Assembly (NCBI GenBank): GCA_900143635.1
Contig: FREY01000004.1
Span: 248,001-312,000 of the forward strand
DNA: 64,000 nucleotides
Direction of reading: 5' to 3'
Origin: Rhodobacteraceae bacterium Alg231-04
Lineage (GTDB): Bacteria > Pseudomonadota > Alphaproteobacteria > Rhodobacterales > Rhodobacteraceae
The translations under genes and the position numbers were made by a program. Under the pieces are notes generated by a model. That model saw nothing but the letters and a program-made list of their open reading frames with translations. It was not told the DNA's origin and made no database searches. This document shows, piece by piece, positions 47,676-56,500 of the stretch. Every line of letters starts with the position of its first letter. Positions within the stretch are counted from its first letter, which is position 1.

Positions 47676-49525
47676 AGAGCTTCAGCTTTTTCCAGTTTTT
47701 CCAGGGCCTTGATCCACATGGCTTCGGCGCGGTCCAGCGCGGTCATCACCTCGGCATGTTTGGCCTGCCAAACGCGGGCTTCGTCCTTGTTCTCGGGCTC
47801 ATATAGCTCGGGATCTGCCAGTTTCACGTCCAGCTTGTCTTTCATGCCGGTCAGTTTTTCAACGCGGGCCTCGGCCTTGCGGGCATCCGACCGCAGCGCC
47901 AGAACTGCATCGCGCGAGGGGCGTTTGGGCTTGGGCTTTTCCGCCGCCGGTTTGCGCACCGGCTTGTCACGGGCCAGCAGCAGATCGCGGTAGGACTGCA
48001 GATCGCCATCATAAGGCGCAACCGTGCCGTTGGACACCAGCCACAGACGGTCGGCCACCAGGCTGAGCAGATGCATGTCGTGGCTGACAAGGATCACCGC
48101 GCCGGTATAGGCGGTCAGCGCTTCGACCAAGGCTTCGCGGCTTTCGATGTCCAGGTGGTTGGTCGGCTCATCGAGGATCAGCAGATGCGGTGCATCCAAA
48201 GTGGCCAGCAACAGTGACAGACGGGCCTTCTGCCCTCCCGACAGGCGGCCAACCTCAGTATCTGCCTGATCCGCGCCCAGACCAAAGCCCGCCAGACGGG
48301 CGCGCAGCCGGGCCTGACCCTCATTGGGACGTTCGCGCTGAAGGTGCTCTAATGGTGTCTCATCAATATAAAGCTCGTCCACCTGATGCTGGGCGAAGAA
48401 ACCGATCCGCAACTTGCTGGAGCGGGTCATCTTGCCGGACATTGGCGCCAGCCGGTCTGACAGCATTTTCGACAGGGTGGATTTGCCCTCGCCGTTTTTG
48501 CCAAGCAGGGCGATGCGGTCGTCCTGATCGATGCGCAGGTCCATCTTTTTCAGAATGACCGTGTCACCATAGCCGACGGATGTGCCTTCGGTGGCGATAA
48601 TCGGCGGCGACAGTTCTTCCGGGGTCGGAAAGCTAAAGACCGTGCGGGCCGCATCTTCGGGCGCGCGGATTGTCTCCATCTTTTCCAGCATCTTGACCCG
48701 GCTCTGGGCCTGTTTGGCCTTGCTGGCCTTGGCCTTGAAGCGGTCAACGAACCCTTGCAGGTGGGCGCGGCGCAGATCTTGCTTCTTGGCAGCGGCGGCC
48801 TGCACGGCACGGTTGGCGGCGCGCTGGCGGGCAAACTGGTCGTAGTTGCCGCTGTAGAATGTCAGCCCCTTGTCTTCCAGATGCAGGATGCCGTTCACCG
48901 AGCGGTTCAGCAGCTCGCGGTCGTGGCTGATGATGATCACTGTGTGCGGGTATTTGACCAGATAGGCCTCCAGCCACAGGGCGCCTTCAAGATCCAGATA
49001 GTTGGTCGGTTCGTCCAGCAGCAGCAGGTCGGGCTGGGCAAACAACACCGCCGCCAGCGCCACGCGCATCCGCCAGCCGCCGGAGAAATCCGAACAGGGG
49101 CGCGCCTGTGCTTCGGTGTCGAAACCCAGACCTTTGAGGATCGAGGCGGCGCGGGATTCGGCGGACCATGCATCGATATCGGCCAGACGCGTCTGGATAT
49201 CGGCGATCCGGCCGGGGTCGGTGGCGGTTTCTGACTCCGCCATCAGCGCGGCGCGTTCCGTGTCCGCCGCCAGAACCGTATTCAGCAGCGAGACATTGGA
49301 GGAGGGGGCTTCCTGCGCGATGCCACCAATGCGCGCCTTTGAGGGCAGCGAGATGGCGCCGGATTCCAGCGTCAGCTCGCCGCGGATCAGGCGGAACAGC
49401 GTGGTCTTGCCGGTGCCGTTACGGCCAACAAGCCCGACTTTGTGACCGGTGGGGATCGTGGCGCCCGCGTCTTCGAACAGCGGGCGTCCTTCGACGGCGT
49501 AATTTATGGTGTCTATTCTGAGCAT
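47672..49525 (-). CDS. ABC-F family ATPase (Uup/YheS-like)
   Basis: The 617-residue soluble protein has two ABC domains. The first has Walker A GRNGTGKTT and LDEPTNYLDLEGALWLEAYL; the second has GKNGEGKST, signature LSGGQKARLSLLL and LDEPTNHLDIESREAL. A linker rich in Lys/Arg lies between (about 230-290) and a coiled-coil tail (about 535-617) ends the protein. ABC-F proteins act on ribosomes, or in Uup's case also on DNA, and do not transport. The tail favours a Uup/YheS type. Confidence 0.92.
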   Translation of the reverse strand: MLRIDTINYAVEGRPLFEDAGATIPTGHKVGLVGRNGTGKTTLFRLIRGELTLESGAISLPSKARIGGIAQEAPSSNVSLLNTVLAADTERAALMAESETATDPGRIADIQTRLADIDAWSAESRAASILKGLGFDTEAQARPCSDFSGGWRMRVALAAVLFAQPDLLLLDEPTNYLDLEGALWLEAYLVKYPHTVIIISHDRELLNRSVNGILHLEDKGLTFYSGNYDQFARQRAANRAVQAAAAKKQDLRRAHLQGFVDRFKAKASKAKQAQSRVKMLEKMETIRAPEDAARTVFSFPTPEELSPPIIATEGTSVGYGDTVILKKMDLRIDQDDRIALLGKNGEGKSTLSKMLSDRLAPMSGKMTRSSKLRIGFFAQHQVDELYIDETPLEHLQRERPNEGQARLRARLAGFGLGADQADTEVGRLSGGQKARLSLLLATLDAPHLLILDEPTNHLDIESREALVEALTAYTGAVILVSHDMHLLSLVADRLWLVSNGTVAPYDGDLQSYRDLLLARDKPVRKPAAEKPKPKRPSRDAVLALRSDARKAEARVEKLTGMKDKLDVKLADPELYEPENKDEARVWQAKHAEVMTALDRAEAMWIKALEKLEKAEAL

Positions 49526-49570
49526 GGGGCGAGCACTGTCCTAGTGCCCGGTCCTTGTCAATGCACAGCG

Positions 49571-49852
49571 TTATTCCAAGAGCGATTTCACCGCGTCCAC
49601 GTCATATGTGGCGAAGGCGATCAACGGCTGGTCGGCGTTTTCCGAGAATGTGAAGACATGCACTTCGTGGTGGTTGATGGTGGCCCGGCAGAAGGCACTT
49701 TGCTGGGGCAGGCCTGCGGGACACTTGGCCAGATCGAGGTGCGATACGGCTGCTTCAAACTGTTCGTAAGTCAGCGGCATCGGTTCTGCCGCGCGGGCGG
49801 TCTGGGCAAATGTTCCGGCAATGATAGCAATGCAGAGAGCAAGAAGTCTCAT
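49571..49852 (-). CDS. Small secreted protein with two cysteines
   Basis: The 93-residue protein has a signal peptide (MRLLALCIAIIAGTFAQTARA) and a mature domain with Cys in LAKCPAGLP and AFCRATI that could pair. The remainder (HHEVHVFTFSENADQPLIAF) alternates polar and hydrophobic residues as in beta strands. I do not recognise the family. Two palindromes lie directly upstream of its ATG, suggesting specific regulation. Confidence 0.65.
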   Translation of the reverse strand: MRLLALCIAIIAGTFAQTARAAEPMPLTYEQFEAAVSHLDLAKCPAGLPQQSAFCRATINHHEVHVFTFSENADQPLIAFATYDVDAVKSLLE

Positions 49853-49890
49853 GGTCGTTTTCCTTTGGGTGTTATATCCGCGCGTTGAAA

Positions 49891-49919
49891 CTATATCTGA
49901 TAAAAATTATCAGATATAG
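49891..49919. promoter_or_regulatory. Perfect 13-3-13 palindrome upstream of the small secreted protein gene
   Basis: CTATATCTGATAA (49891-49903) and TTATCAGATATAG (49907-49919) are exact reverse complements around AAA. It ends 38 bases before the ATG of the minus-strand gene. Its core fits TGA-N9-TCA, the form described for RirA iron-responsive operators in alphaproteobacteria; that link is a hypothesis. Confidence 0.7.
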
Positions 49920-49926
49920 CAAGCGG

Positions 49927-49945
49927 TCAGTCTGACGCAGACTGA
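49927..49945. promoter_or_regulatory. Second palindrome, 8-3-8, next to the first
   Basis: TCAGTCTG (49927-49934) and CAGACTGA (49938-49945) are perfect reverse complements around ACG. It is seven bases from the 29-base palindrome and shares the three-base spacer. The two could be sites for different regulators or belong to different promoters. Confidence 0.45.
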
Positions 49946-50060
49946 AATCGCGGCGAGCGGCGTGCGCTTCCCCCTTCCCAAAGACAGCAGCCCATGTTAC
50001 GGGGTGCGCGATTTATTCCGGGAACGGGCAGGGTGCCTGATCCCCAACAGGAGATAAGAC

Positions 50061-50483
50061 ATGACCCTGGAACGCACGTTCTCGATCATCAAACCCGACG
50101 CAACACGCCGCAACCTGACCGGTGCCATCAACGCCAAGTTCGAAGAAGCTGGCCTGCGCATTGTTGCTCAAAAGCGCATCCACCTGACCGCCGCTCAGGC
50201 TGGTGAGTTCTACAAAGTGCACGCCGAACGCCCCTTCTACGGCGAACTGTGCGAATTCATGGCGTCGGCTCCGATCGTTTGCCAGGTTCTGGAAGGCGAA
50301 GGCGCCATCGCGAAAAACCGCGAAGTCATGGGCGCAACCAACCCGGCAGACGCCGCACCCGGCACCATCCGCGCCGAGTTCGCCGAATCTGTTGGTGAAA
50401 ACTCGGTTCACGGTTCCGACGCACCGGAAACCGCTGCTGTAGAAATCGCTTACTTCTTCTCCGGTCTTGAACTGGTCGGCTAA
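50061..50483 (+). CDS. ndk: Nucleoside diphosphate kinase
   Basis: The 140-residue enzyme balances NTP pools by phosphate transfer through a histidine. It opens [12 protein letters not shown] and has the [17 protein letters not shown] and [10 protein letters not shown] segments, with the substrate Arg/Asn and the nucleophilic His in the last. Codon use is highly biased. A strong terminator follows. Confidence 0.97.
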   Translation: MTLERTFSIIKPDATRRNLTGAINAKFEEAGLRIVAQKRIHLTAAQAGEFYKVHAERPFYGELCEFMASAPIVCQVLEGEGAIAKNREVMGATNPADAAPGTIRAEFAESVGENSVHGSDAPETAAVEIAYFFSGLELVG

Positions 50484-50541
50484 GGCATATTTGCCTGCCG
50501 TTTCGCCTGTCCCGATCTGAGCGGAGGCGGAAAGATCTCGG

Positions 50542-50578
50542 AAACCGCCTGTGCCCTGCGCAGGCGGTTTTTTCGTTT
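50542..50578 (+). terminator. Intrinsic terminator after ndk
   Basis: AAACCGCCTG (50542-50551) pairs perfectly with CAGGCGGTTT (50561-50570), followed by TTTCGTTT. It lies about 60 bases after the ndk stop. Confidence 0.9.
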
Positions 50579-50594
50579 CAGGCTTTGATGAAAA

Positions 50595-50783
50595 TCAAAA
50601 ACCGATCTTGATCAGAATGAGATGCAACAGAAATGCGGCCGCAAGCCAGGCGGTTACACGGACAATTTGGGCCAGAGAGAGGCCACGGGTCTGCATACCG
50701 GTTTCCTGATGTGGCAAATAATGGCGCCCTTGAACCCCATATCCATCGCTGTTTACTGACGCAGGTCTTGGTTCTGTGATCAT
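50595..50783 (-). CDS. Small membrane protein (up to 62 residues)
   Basis: The frame ends in a hydrophobic helix (VTAWLAAAFLLHLILIKIGF). An inner ATG (MQTRGLSLAQIV, at 50693) has AGGAAA six bases before it and would give 33 residues; the outer ATG would add a polar N-terminus. The helix and the ribosome site make a real small membrane protein plausible. Function unknown. Confidence 0.45.
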   Translation of the reverse strand: MITEPRPASVNSDGYGVQGRHYLPHQETGMQTRGLSLAQIVRVTAWLAAAFLLHLILIKIGF

Positions 50784-50866
50784 TGGTTTTCTCTGCTGTC
50801 TGACGCAACCTTGAGTAAACAGTAGAGCGACAGGGTTAATCAGGTATTAACAGCCTGAACCGCGGA

Positions 50867-51199
50867 TCACCTTATGCGTTCGACAACGCCGATCTCGTTG
50901 AGAATGCGCTCAAACTCGGACCGGCCTGAATCGAAACTGGCTGCCTTTATGGCATCAAAACGCTTGCGCAGCGCCTTTTTCTCATCGCCTTTGCAATCAT
51001 TCCACGGGCGGCCCTGCAATCCCATGACCAGCACGTAATAGCCAATGAAATGCGGCTTGCTGCCGGTTTCCAGCAGGCGCGCATAGGCGGCATCAGGCCC
51101 TAGGCTGCGCAACTCCTCGGCCGTGGTGATGCCAGCCCGCGCGCAGGCGGTCTCGTAGGCGGGGCCAAGATTTCGGATGGAGGAAATGGCAGTGGACAT
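50867..51199 (-). CDS. TfoX C-terminal domain protein
   Basis: ATG 51199 (MSTAISSIRNLGP) gives 110 residues; the open frame extends upstream but lacks protein character. The sequence is a TfoX-C domain: SIRNLGPAYETACARAGITTAEELRSLG, then AYARLLETGSKPHF and YYVLVMGLQGRPWNDC. Full TfoX (Sxy) proteins promote competence, but stand-alone C-domains like this, with a helix-hairpin-helix fold, have no proven role. Confidence 0.82.
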   Translation of the reverse strand: MSTAISSIRNLGPAYETACARAGITTAEELRSLGPDAAYARLLETGSKPHFIGYYVLVMGLQGRPWNDCKGDEKKALRKRFDAIKAASFDSGRSEFERILNEIGVVERIR

Positions 51200-51328
51200 A
51201 GGGAGAACATAAATCCCATCCCAGCCGCTGTCATCTGCAAAAGATGTAATATTTCTCATCGGATAGGAATTGACAGGGATGGCGGCCCGGCGGAAGGTTT
51301 GCGGCAAGGTGGGATGGGATGGGCCGCA

Positions 51329-52540
51329 ATGACAATCGACATAACTGAGTTTGATCTGGCCAATCCGCCTGCCGATTTCGCCGAGGATCCCTTTCCCTAT
51401 TACGACAGCCTGCTGCACGACGCGCCGGTATTGCCGCAGCCGGATGGGTCGGTTCTGATCAGCCGCCACAGCGATCTGGACCGGATCTACCGCGACACAA
51501 AGCTGTTTTCATCGGATAAAAAGGCAGCCTTTGGACCCAAGTTCGGCGTTGGTTCTCCCTTATATGAGCATCACACGACCTCGCTGGTGTTTTCCGATCC
51601 GCCATTGCACACGCGTGTGCGCAAGATCATGACATCAGCGCTGACACCGCGCGCGATATCGCGGATGGAACCGGGGCTGGTGGCAGCGGTGGATCACCTG
51701 CTGGACCAGATGGAAGAACAGGACACCACCGATCTGATCGAAGATTTCGCCGCCTCGATTCCGATCCAGATCATTGGCAATTTGCTGGATGTTCCGATGG
51801 AGGAACGCGGCCCGCTGCGTGATTGGTCGCTGGCCATTCTGGGCGCGCTGGAACCGGCGCTCAGCGATGATCAGCTGGCGCGGGGGCATCAGGCAGTAGA
51901 GGCGTTCAGCGCCTATCTGACAGATCTGATCGCCCGGCGCCGTGCGATGCCCGGTGACATAGAGACTGATGTGCTCACCCGGTTGATCGGCGGTGAGGGC
52001 GCCGGTGAGATGCTCAGTGAAATCGAGCTTATTCAGAACTGTATATTCATCCTGAACGCCGGCCACGAGACGACCACAAACCTGATCGGCAATGGCCTCG
52101 CCCTGTTGCATGACCATCCAGCGCAAAAGGCCCTTCTGTTGGCTAATCCGGCGCTGATCAAACCCGCGGTGGAAGAGGTGCTGCGGTTTCGGTCCCCGAA
52201 CCAGCTGGGCAACCGCGAGACCACGGCAGAAGTGGAGATCGGGGGCTGCCGGATTGCCAAGGGAACCAACCTGCACCTTATCATGGCAGCGGCCAACCGT
52301 GACCCGGAGGTGTTTGATAACCCAGAAGTTTTCGATATTTCACGCCACCCCAACCGCCACCTTGCCTTTGCCGGTGGGCCGCATGTCTGTGTCGGGCTGA
52401 CGCTGGCGCGGCTGGAGGGAAAGATCGCCATAGAACGCCTACTGCAGCGGTTCCCGGACTACCGTATCCTGCCCGGACGGGTGCCGGGCGGGCGGTTGCG
52501 CTTTCGCGGCTATGCCAATTTGGCCGCGACACTGCGATAG
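51329..52540 (+). CDS. Cytochrome P450
   Basis: The start ATG 51329 (MTIDITEFDL) gives 403 residues, normal for soluble bacterial P450s. Visible elements are the I-helix AGHETTTN (residues 244-251), the ExxR pair E283/R286, and the haem loop FAGGPHVCVG with the thiolate Cys354. It resembles CYP101/CYP107-like soluble monooxygenases. No ferredoxin or reductase gene is adjacent, so its redox partners and substrate are unknown. Confidence 0.93.
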   Translation: MTIDITEFDLANPPADFAEDPFPYYDSLLHDAPVLPQPDGSVLISRHSDLDRIYRDTKLFSSDKKAAFGPKFGVGSPLYEHHTTSLVFSDPPLHTRVRKIMTSALTPRAISRMEPGLVAAVDHLLDQMEEQDTTDLIEDFAASIPIQIIGNLLDVPMEERGPLRDWSLAILGALEPALSDDQLARGHQAVEAFSAYLTDLIARRRAMPGDIETDVLTRLIGGEGAGEMLSEIELIQNCIFILNAGHETTTNLIGNGLALLHDHPAQKALLLANPALIKPAVEEVLRFRSPNQLGNRETTAEVEIGGCRIAKGTNLHLIMAAANRDPEVFDNPEVFDISRHPNRHLAFAGGPHVCVGLTLARLEGKIAIERLLQRFPDYRILPGRVPGGRLRFRGYANLAATLR

Positions 52541-52604
52541 ACCTGTTTTGACCGCCGACCACGGGTCGGGGGCCGTCAGGTGCCAAAACCTTGGCGATGC
52601 GCTT

Positions 52605-53219
52605 TCAGAACAGGCCGGCTTCTTTGGCTGTCATTGCCGCCTGGGTGCGGTTTTTTGCATCCAGCTTGCGGCATAGAGTTCGAACATGAAGCTTGATCGT
52701 GACTTCCTGAAGCTGCAATTCGCGGGCGATTTCTTTGTTGGACATGCCGCGGCACAGGCCGGCCAGCACTTCATTTTCCCGCGTGGTCAGCAGCTGGGCG
52801 ATAGGGTGCGTGGGAACGGCGGTTTTTTCGCGCATCAGGGATACGGGCACAAAGACCTCGCCCGACACCATGAAGCGTACCGCATTCAGCAAAGATTGTG
52901 CGCCCAGTGTTTTGGGCAGATAGCCAATGGCCCCGGCATCCAGCGCTTCCTGTGCTGTCCGGTTGGGCGCTGTGCCGGACAGGATGGCGACCCCTTTGCC
53001 ACCATTTGCCTTTAACGCGCGGCCCAGCCCGTCAAGGCCCATCATTCCGGGCATATTGTAGTCCAGCAAGACCAGATCAAACGGCCCATCGCGGCGGATC
53101 TTGTCCAGGGCTTCGCCTAAATCGGTGGCAAGAGAGACCTCTGCACCGCCTTCTGATTGAAGATAGGCTGAAATGGTTTCGCGGACCAAGTCGTGATCGT
53201 CTGCCAACAATAAGCGCAT
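52605..53219 (-). CDS. NarL/FixJ-type response regulator with LuxR HTH
   Basis: The 204-residue protein has a receiver domain (1-120) with acidic pocket DDH near residue 8 and the phospho-acceptor Asp53 in LLDYNMPG. A LuxR-type helix-turn-helix follows (about 140-204, TTRENEVLAGLCRGMSNKEIARELQLQEVTIKLHV). It is transcribed away from the sulfite-oxidase-fold gene and the hybrid kinase, and is a likely output of that kinase. Confidence 0.9.
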   Translation of the reverse strand: MRLLLADDHDLVRETISAYLQSEGGAEVSLATDLGEALDKIRRDGPFDLVLLDYNMPGMMGLDGLGRALKANGGKGVAILSGTAPNRTAQEALDAGAIGYLPKTLGAQSLLNAVRFMVSGEVFVPVSLMREKTAVPTHPIAQLLTTRENEVLAGLCRGMSNKEIARELQLQEVTIKLHVRTLCRKLDAKNRTQAAMTAKEAGLF

Positions 53220-53533
53220 AAATGTTCCGGGTCGGATGTGAAATCTGCCTACAAGGTTACCCTAGGGAACTTTGCAAATCCATCAAGATTGTCTGCAGGT
53301 GTCTCACAAGACGCGAGGTTATTGTATCCCTTTTTGGGTACTATCGGCATGAAATTTATGTGGGTTTGGGTTCTCTTGGGATCTCACCTGCCTCAGGCGT
53401 GCCTTTGGCACCGTGGTGGGCGTAAAACACGCCTTCTGGATTGGTTTTCATGCAGCGCTATGGGTGTTCTGCTGCGGTTTTCGTGGCAGGGTGGGTGGGT
53501 GAATTTTAACCTGTGCGTGTTGGAGTGGTAATC
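53220..53533. other. Intergenic region between the response regulator and the kinase operon
   Basis: These 314 bases lie between divergent genes and look poorer in GC than their surroundings. Short frames exist on the plus strand, but their composition (many Trp and Cys) argues against a gene. The region probably holds both promoters. GGAG, eight bases before 53534, is the ribosome site of the next gene. Confidence 0.5.
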
Positions 53534-54007
53534 ATGACCCTGTGGAAGATCCGCCTTGTCGCTTTTGGTTTGGCGCTTGTTTCAGCGGTTGCAGCAATTG
53601 GCGGAACCATTGTTTTGAGTGTTGATGGGCCGGACGGCCACAAATATTTTGATATGGGCATGCTGCAGGAAATGCCCTCTGTCACCATTGAAACAGAAAC
53701 CATCTGGACCGATGGAGAACAGGTCTTCACCGGGGTGTCCCTGCAGGAGCTGGCGCGCCACCTTGGCATAGAGAATGGCGCCTTCGAGGCGGTGGCGACA
53801 AATGCCTATTCGGTGGAAATCCCGATGACCGACGCGGTTGAGGGGGGGGCTTTGATTGCGTATGAACGCAATGGACTGGCGATGACGGTGCGCGACAAGG
53901 GGCCTTTGTGGATCGTCTACCCCTATGACCACAATCCTAGGTATCGATCCGAAGAAACCTATTCACGCAGCATCTGGCAATTGGAAAAGCTGATCGTGAA
54001 ACCCTGA
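53534..54007 (+). CDS. Periplasmic protein with sulfite-oxidase-like (molybdopterin-binding) fold
   Basis: The start ATG 53534 (MTLWKIRLVAF) has GGAG upstream. The 157-residue protein has an N-terminal signal or anchor segment and a domain like the oxidoreductase molybdopterin-binding family: ETIWTDGEQVFTGVSLQELARHLG and GPLWIVYPYDHNP. No cysteine occurs anywhere, so the Cys that binds molybdenum in sulfite oxidase is missing. The kinase gene follows 18 bases downstream, so it probably acts as a sensing partner. That role is inference. Confidence 0.72.
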   Translation: MTLWKIRLVAFGLALVSAVAAIGGTIVLSVDGPDGHKYFDMGMLQEMPSVTIETETIWTDGEQVFTGVSLQELARHLGIENGAFEAVATNAYSVEIPMTDAVEGGALIAYERNGLAMTVRDKGPLWIVYPYDHNPRYRSEETYSRSIWQLEKLIVKP

Positions 54008-54025
54008 TACGGGAGACGTAGCACT

Positions 54026-56497
54026 TTGCCGTTGAACACGGAAATCCGGAAATGGCTGGCAGCGCCTGTTGGCGGTGTTTTGGTGCTTCTGATTATCTCA
54101 GCGGTGTTTCTGGGGCGCGAGCTGCTGCGCCAGGTTGACGGGCTGTCGACCGCCGAGGCTGACAATGTGCAATGGAACCTGTCGCAGGGCGAGGTGGAGC
54201 ATTTACGTCTGGAAGGGGCTGTGAATGCTGTGCCGCAGGGTGGCAGCCTGTCAGAGGTCCGCCGCCGGTTTGATGTGTTTTACAGCCGCATTGCCATCTA
54301 CCAGGAAAGTCACCTGTATCAGGGGGTTCGGCAAGATCCGGTGACCGGGCCGCTGCTGCGGGACATCCAGGCCAGTATGGATACGCTGGTTCCCCTCATC
54401 GACGGCCCGGATGAAATTCTCCACAAAACGGTGCCAAAGATGCAAGAGCTGCTGGCGGAACAGGCCACAGATGTTCGCCGCCTTTTGATCGCAGGAATCG
54501 CCGTGCATACACAGGAAACCGAGGTCCGTCGCAATGCGTTGCGGCTGATACTTGTTCGGCTTGGCTGGGTCTTGGTGTTTCTCGTCGGCGCGTTGATTGC
54601 CGGGGCCAATGTTCTGTGGCTGCTCAATCGCCGGGCCAAGCAACTGGCCAAGGAAAGCGCCGAATCCGCCGCCCGGATGGAGGCCATGGTCTCCTCCTCG
54701 CTGGATGCGATCCTGATGGTGGATACAGAGGGCTTCATCAGAGGATTTAACGGCGCCGCCGAGGCCATCTTTGGCTATACGCAGGCAGAGGCCATTGGTC
54801 GGCCGATGGCCGAGTTGATCATTCCTGAACAATTCCGGACGGCCAACAAGACAGGCTTGCCGCGGTTTTCCAACGCCGCGGCACGCCCCGGCACTGGCAA
54901 GGGACGTATTCGCCTGCAAGCGCTGCACAAAACCGGGCGCGTCTTTCCTGTCGAGCTGTCAATCAAGCCCAGCACCTCTGGCGGCGACACTGTTTTTGTA
55001 AGCTTCCTGCGCGATATCACCGAACAGTTGGAGGCGGAGGAGGAGTTGAGGCGCGCCCGTGATGATGCGCTTGCGGGGGAAAAGGCCAAGGCCAATCTTC
55101 TCACCGTCATGAGCCACGAGATGCGGACCCCGCTGAACGGCGTACTGGGGGCCATCAACCTATTGGATGACACCGGGATAACCAAGGATCAGCGCCGCTA
55201 TCTGGATGCGATGCGCGTGTCTGGTGATCTGTTGCTGAACCATGTGAATGATGTGCTGGAACTCTCCCGTCTGGAGGCGGGGATCACCGCAGAGGAGGTC
55301 AGGGTTTTTGATCTTGCGGCATTGGTTTCGGGTCTCGGCGAAAGCCAGCAGGCCAGTGCCGCCAGACGCGGCAATCAGATCCAGGTCGACATTAGCCTGG
55401 GCCGCGAACACCATGCTTTGGGGGATCCGCTGCAGGTCCAGCGGGTGCTGTTGAACCTGCTTGGAAATGCGCTGAAATTCACCCGCGGCGGGACCATTAC
55501 CATCTCGGTCAGCCGACAGGGTGATCTGGTCGAGTTTTCGGTGGCCGACACCGGCGTAGGGATCGAAAGCGATGATCTGGAGCGGATCTTTGATGAGTTC
55601 ATCACCCTTGATGCATCCTATGCGCGGCAAAGCGAAGGAACCGGGCTTGGCCTGTCGATTTCGCGGCGCATTGTCCGCGCAATGGGGGGGGAGATAGGCG
55701 CCGAAAGCGAACCGGGCGAAGGAAGCCTGTTCTGGTTCACCGTGTCGTTGCCCGCCGCCCTACCTGAGACGGAAAGATCTTCCAGGCCACCGGCCCTGGG
55801 GGATGTCGGCCGCCGGATCCTGATCGTGGAAGACAATGAGATCAACCGCCTGCTTCTTGTAAAAGTATTGGAGAAACACGGGCATGAGGTCACATCCGCC
55901 TGCGGAGGTGAAGAAAGTGTGCAGATTGTTGGCGGCCAGAGGTTTGACCTGATCCTGATGGACATCAGTATGCCGGGGATGGATGGCATCGAGGCCGTGT
56001 CCCGGATACGGCGCGGGCGGCTGGCGGAAAACACCCCGATCGTTGCGCTAACGGCCCATGCGGCGGCCGAAGACCGTCAGCGCATCCTGCGGGCCGGCTT
56101 TGCCGAGGTGCTGACCAAACCGGTGAGCCAGAAGGATCTGGCCACTGCAATCCGGGATTACACCGGAACATCCCACGCCAATGCCGACCAGACAGCCGAA
56201 GGCATTCGCGCCGTCTTTGACGGGCTGGGGTCAGACCGTGCGGCCTATTACCTCAACCGGTTTCAGCGCGAATACCTTATGTTGCGGGCTGGGGTGAACA
56301 GCGGATCCTCGCCAGACAAGGCGCTCAGGGCAGAGGCGCACAGGCTCGCCGGGTCGGCCTCCATCCTTGGATTGAAACCTCTGCAGAATTGCCTTGCCGC
56401 ACTCGAGGCTGCCGACGACAGCCCCGTCGATGTCGCCGCTTTGGATGCGGCCTGGGAACGGGCAGAAACTGTGATAACAGCCGCGCTGGAAATCTGA
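54026..56497 (+). CDS. Hybrid sensor histidine kinase with PAS, receiver and Hpt domains
   Basis: TTG 54026 is taken as start (MPLNTEIRKW), nine bases after GGGAGA; no ATG fits. The 823-residue protein has a membrane span (about 13-30), a periplasmic helical domain (30-175), a second span (about 180-200), PAS (about 215-335), HisKA with His364 in SHEMRTPLNG, HATPase (about 465-575), a receiver with Asp646 in LILMDISMPG and a C-terminal Hpt with His772 in EAHRLAGSAS. This is a full phosphorelay chain in one protein. Its partner is probably the NarL-type regulator at 52605-53219. Confidence 0.93.
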   Translation: MPLNTEIRKWLAAPVGGVLVLLIISAVFLGRELLRQVDGLSTAEADNVQWNLSQGEVEHLRLEGAVNAVPQGGSLSEVRRRFDVFYSRIAIYQESHLYQGVRQDPVTGPLLRDIQASMDTLVPLIDGPDEILHKTVPKMQELLAEQATDVRRLLIAGIAVHTQETEVRRNALRLILVRLGWVLVFLVGALIAGANVLWLLNRRAKQLAKESAESAARMEAMVSSSLDAILMVDTEGFIRGFNGAAEAIFGYTQAEAIGRPMAELIIPEQFRTANKTGLPRFSNAAARPGTGKGRIRLQALHKTGRVFPVELSIKPSTSGGDTVFVSFLRDITEQLEAEEELRRARDDALAGEKAKANLLTVMSHEMRTPLNGVLGAINLLDDTGITKDQRRYLDAMRVSGDLLLNHVNDVLELSRLEAGITAEEVRVFDLAALVSGLGESQQASAARRGNQIQVDISLGREHHALGDPLQVQRVLLNLLGNALKFTRGGTITISVSRQGDLVEFSVADTGVGIESDDLERIFDEFITLDASYARQSEGTGLGLSISRRIVRAMGGEIGAESEPGEGSLFWFTVSLPAALPETERSSRPPALGDVGRRILIVEDNEINRLLLVKVLEKHGHEVTSACGGEESVQIVGGQRFDLILMDISMPGMDGIEAVSRIRRGRLAENTPIVALTAHAAAEDRQRILRAGFAEVLTKPVSQKDLATAIRDYTGTSHANADQTAEGIRAVFDGLGSDRAAYYLNRFQREYLMLRAGVNSGSSPDKALRAEAHRLAGSASILGLKPLQNCLAALEAADDSPVDVAALDAAWERAETVITAALEI

Positions 56498-56500
56498 AAC

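Noticed and set aside
52555-52569. Six-pair hairpin CCGACC-ACG-GGTCGG after the P450 gene
   Set aside because: Short, without a T-run on either strand; not enough to call a terminator.
53238-53531. 97-codon plus-strand frame between the response regulator and the kinase operon
   Set aside because: Very high Trp and Cys content, no family resemblance and no good ribosome site; treated as non-coding.
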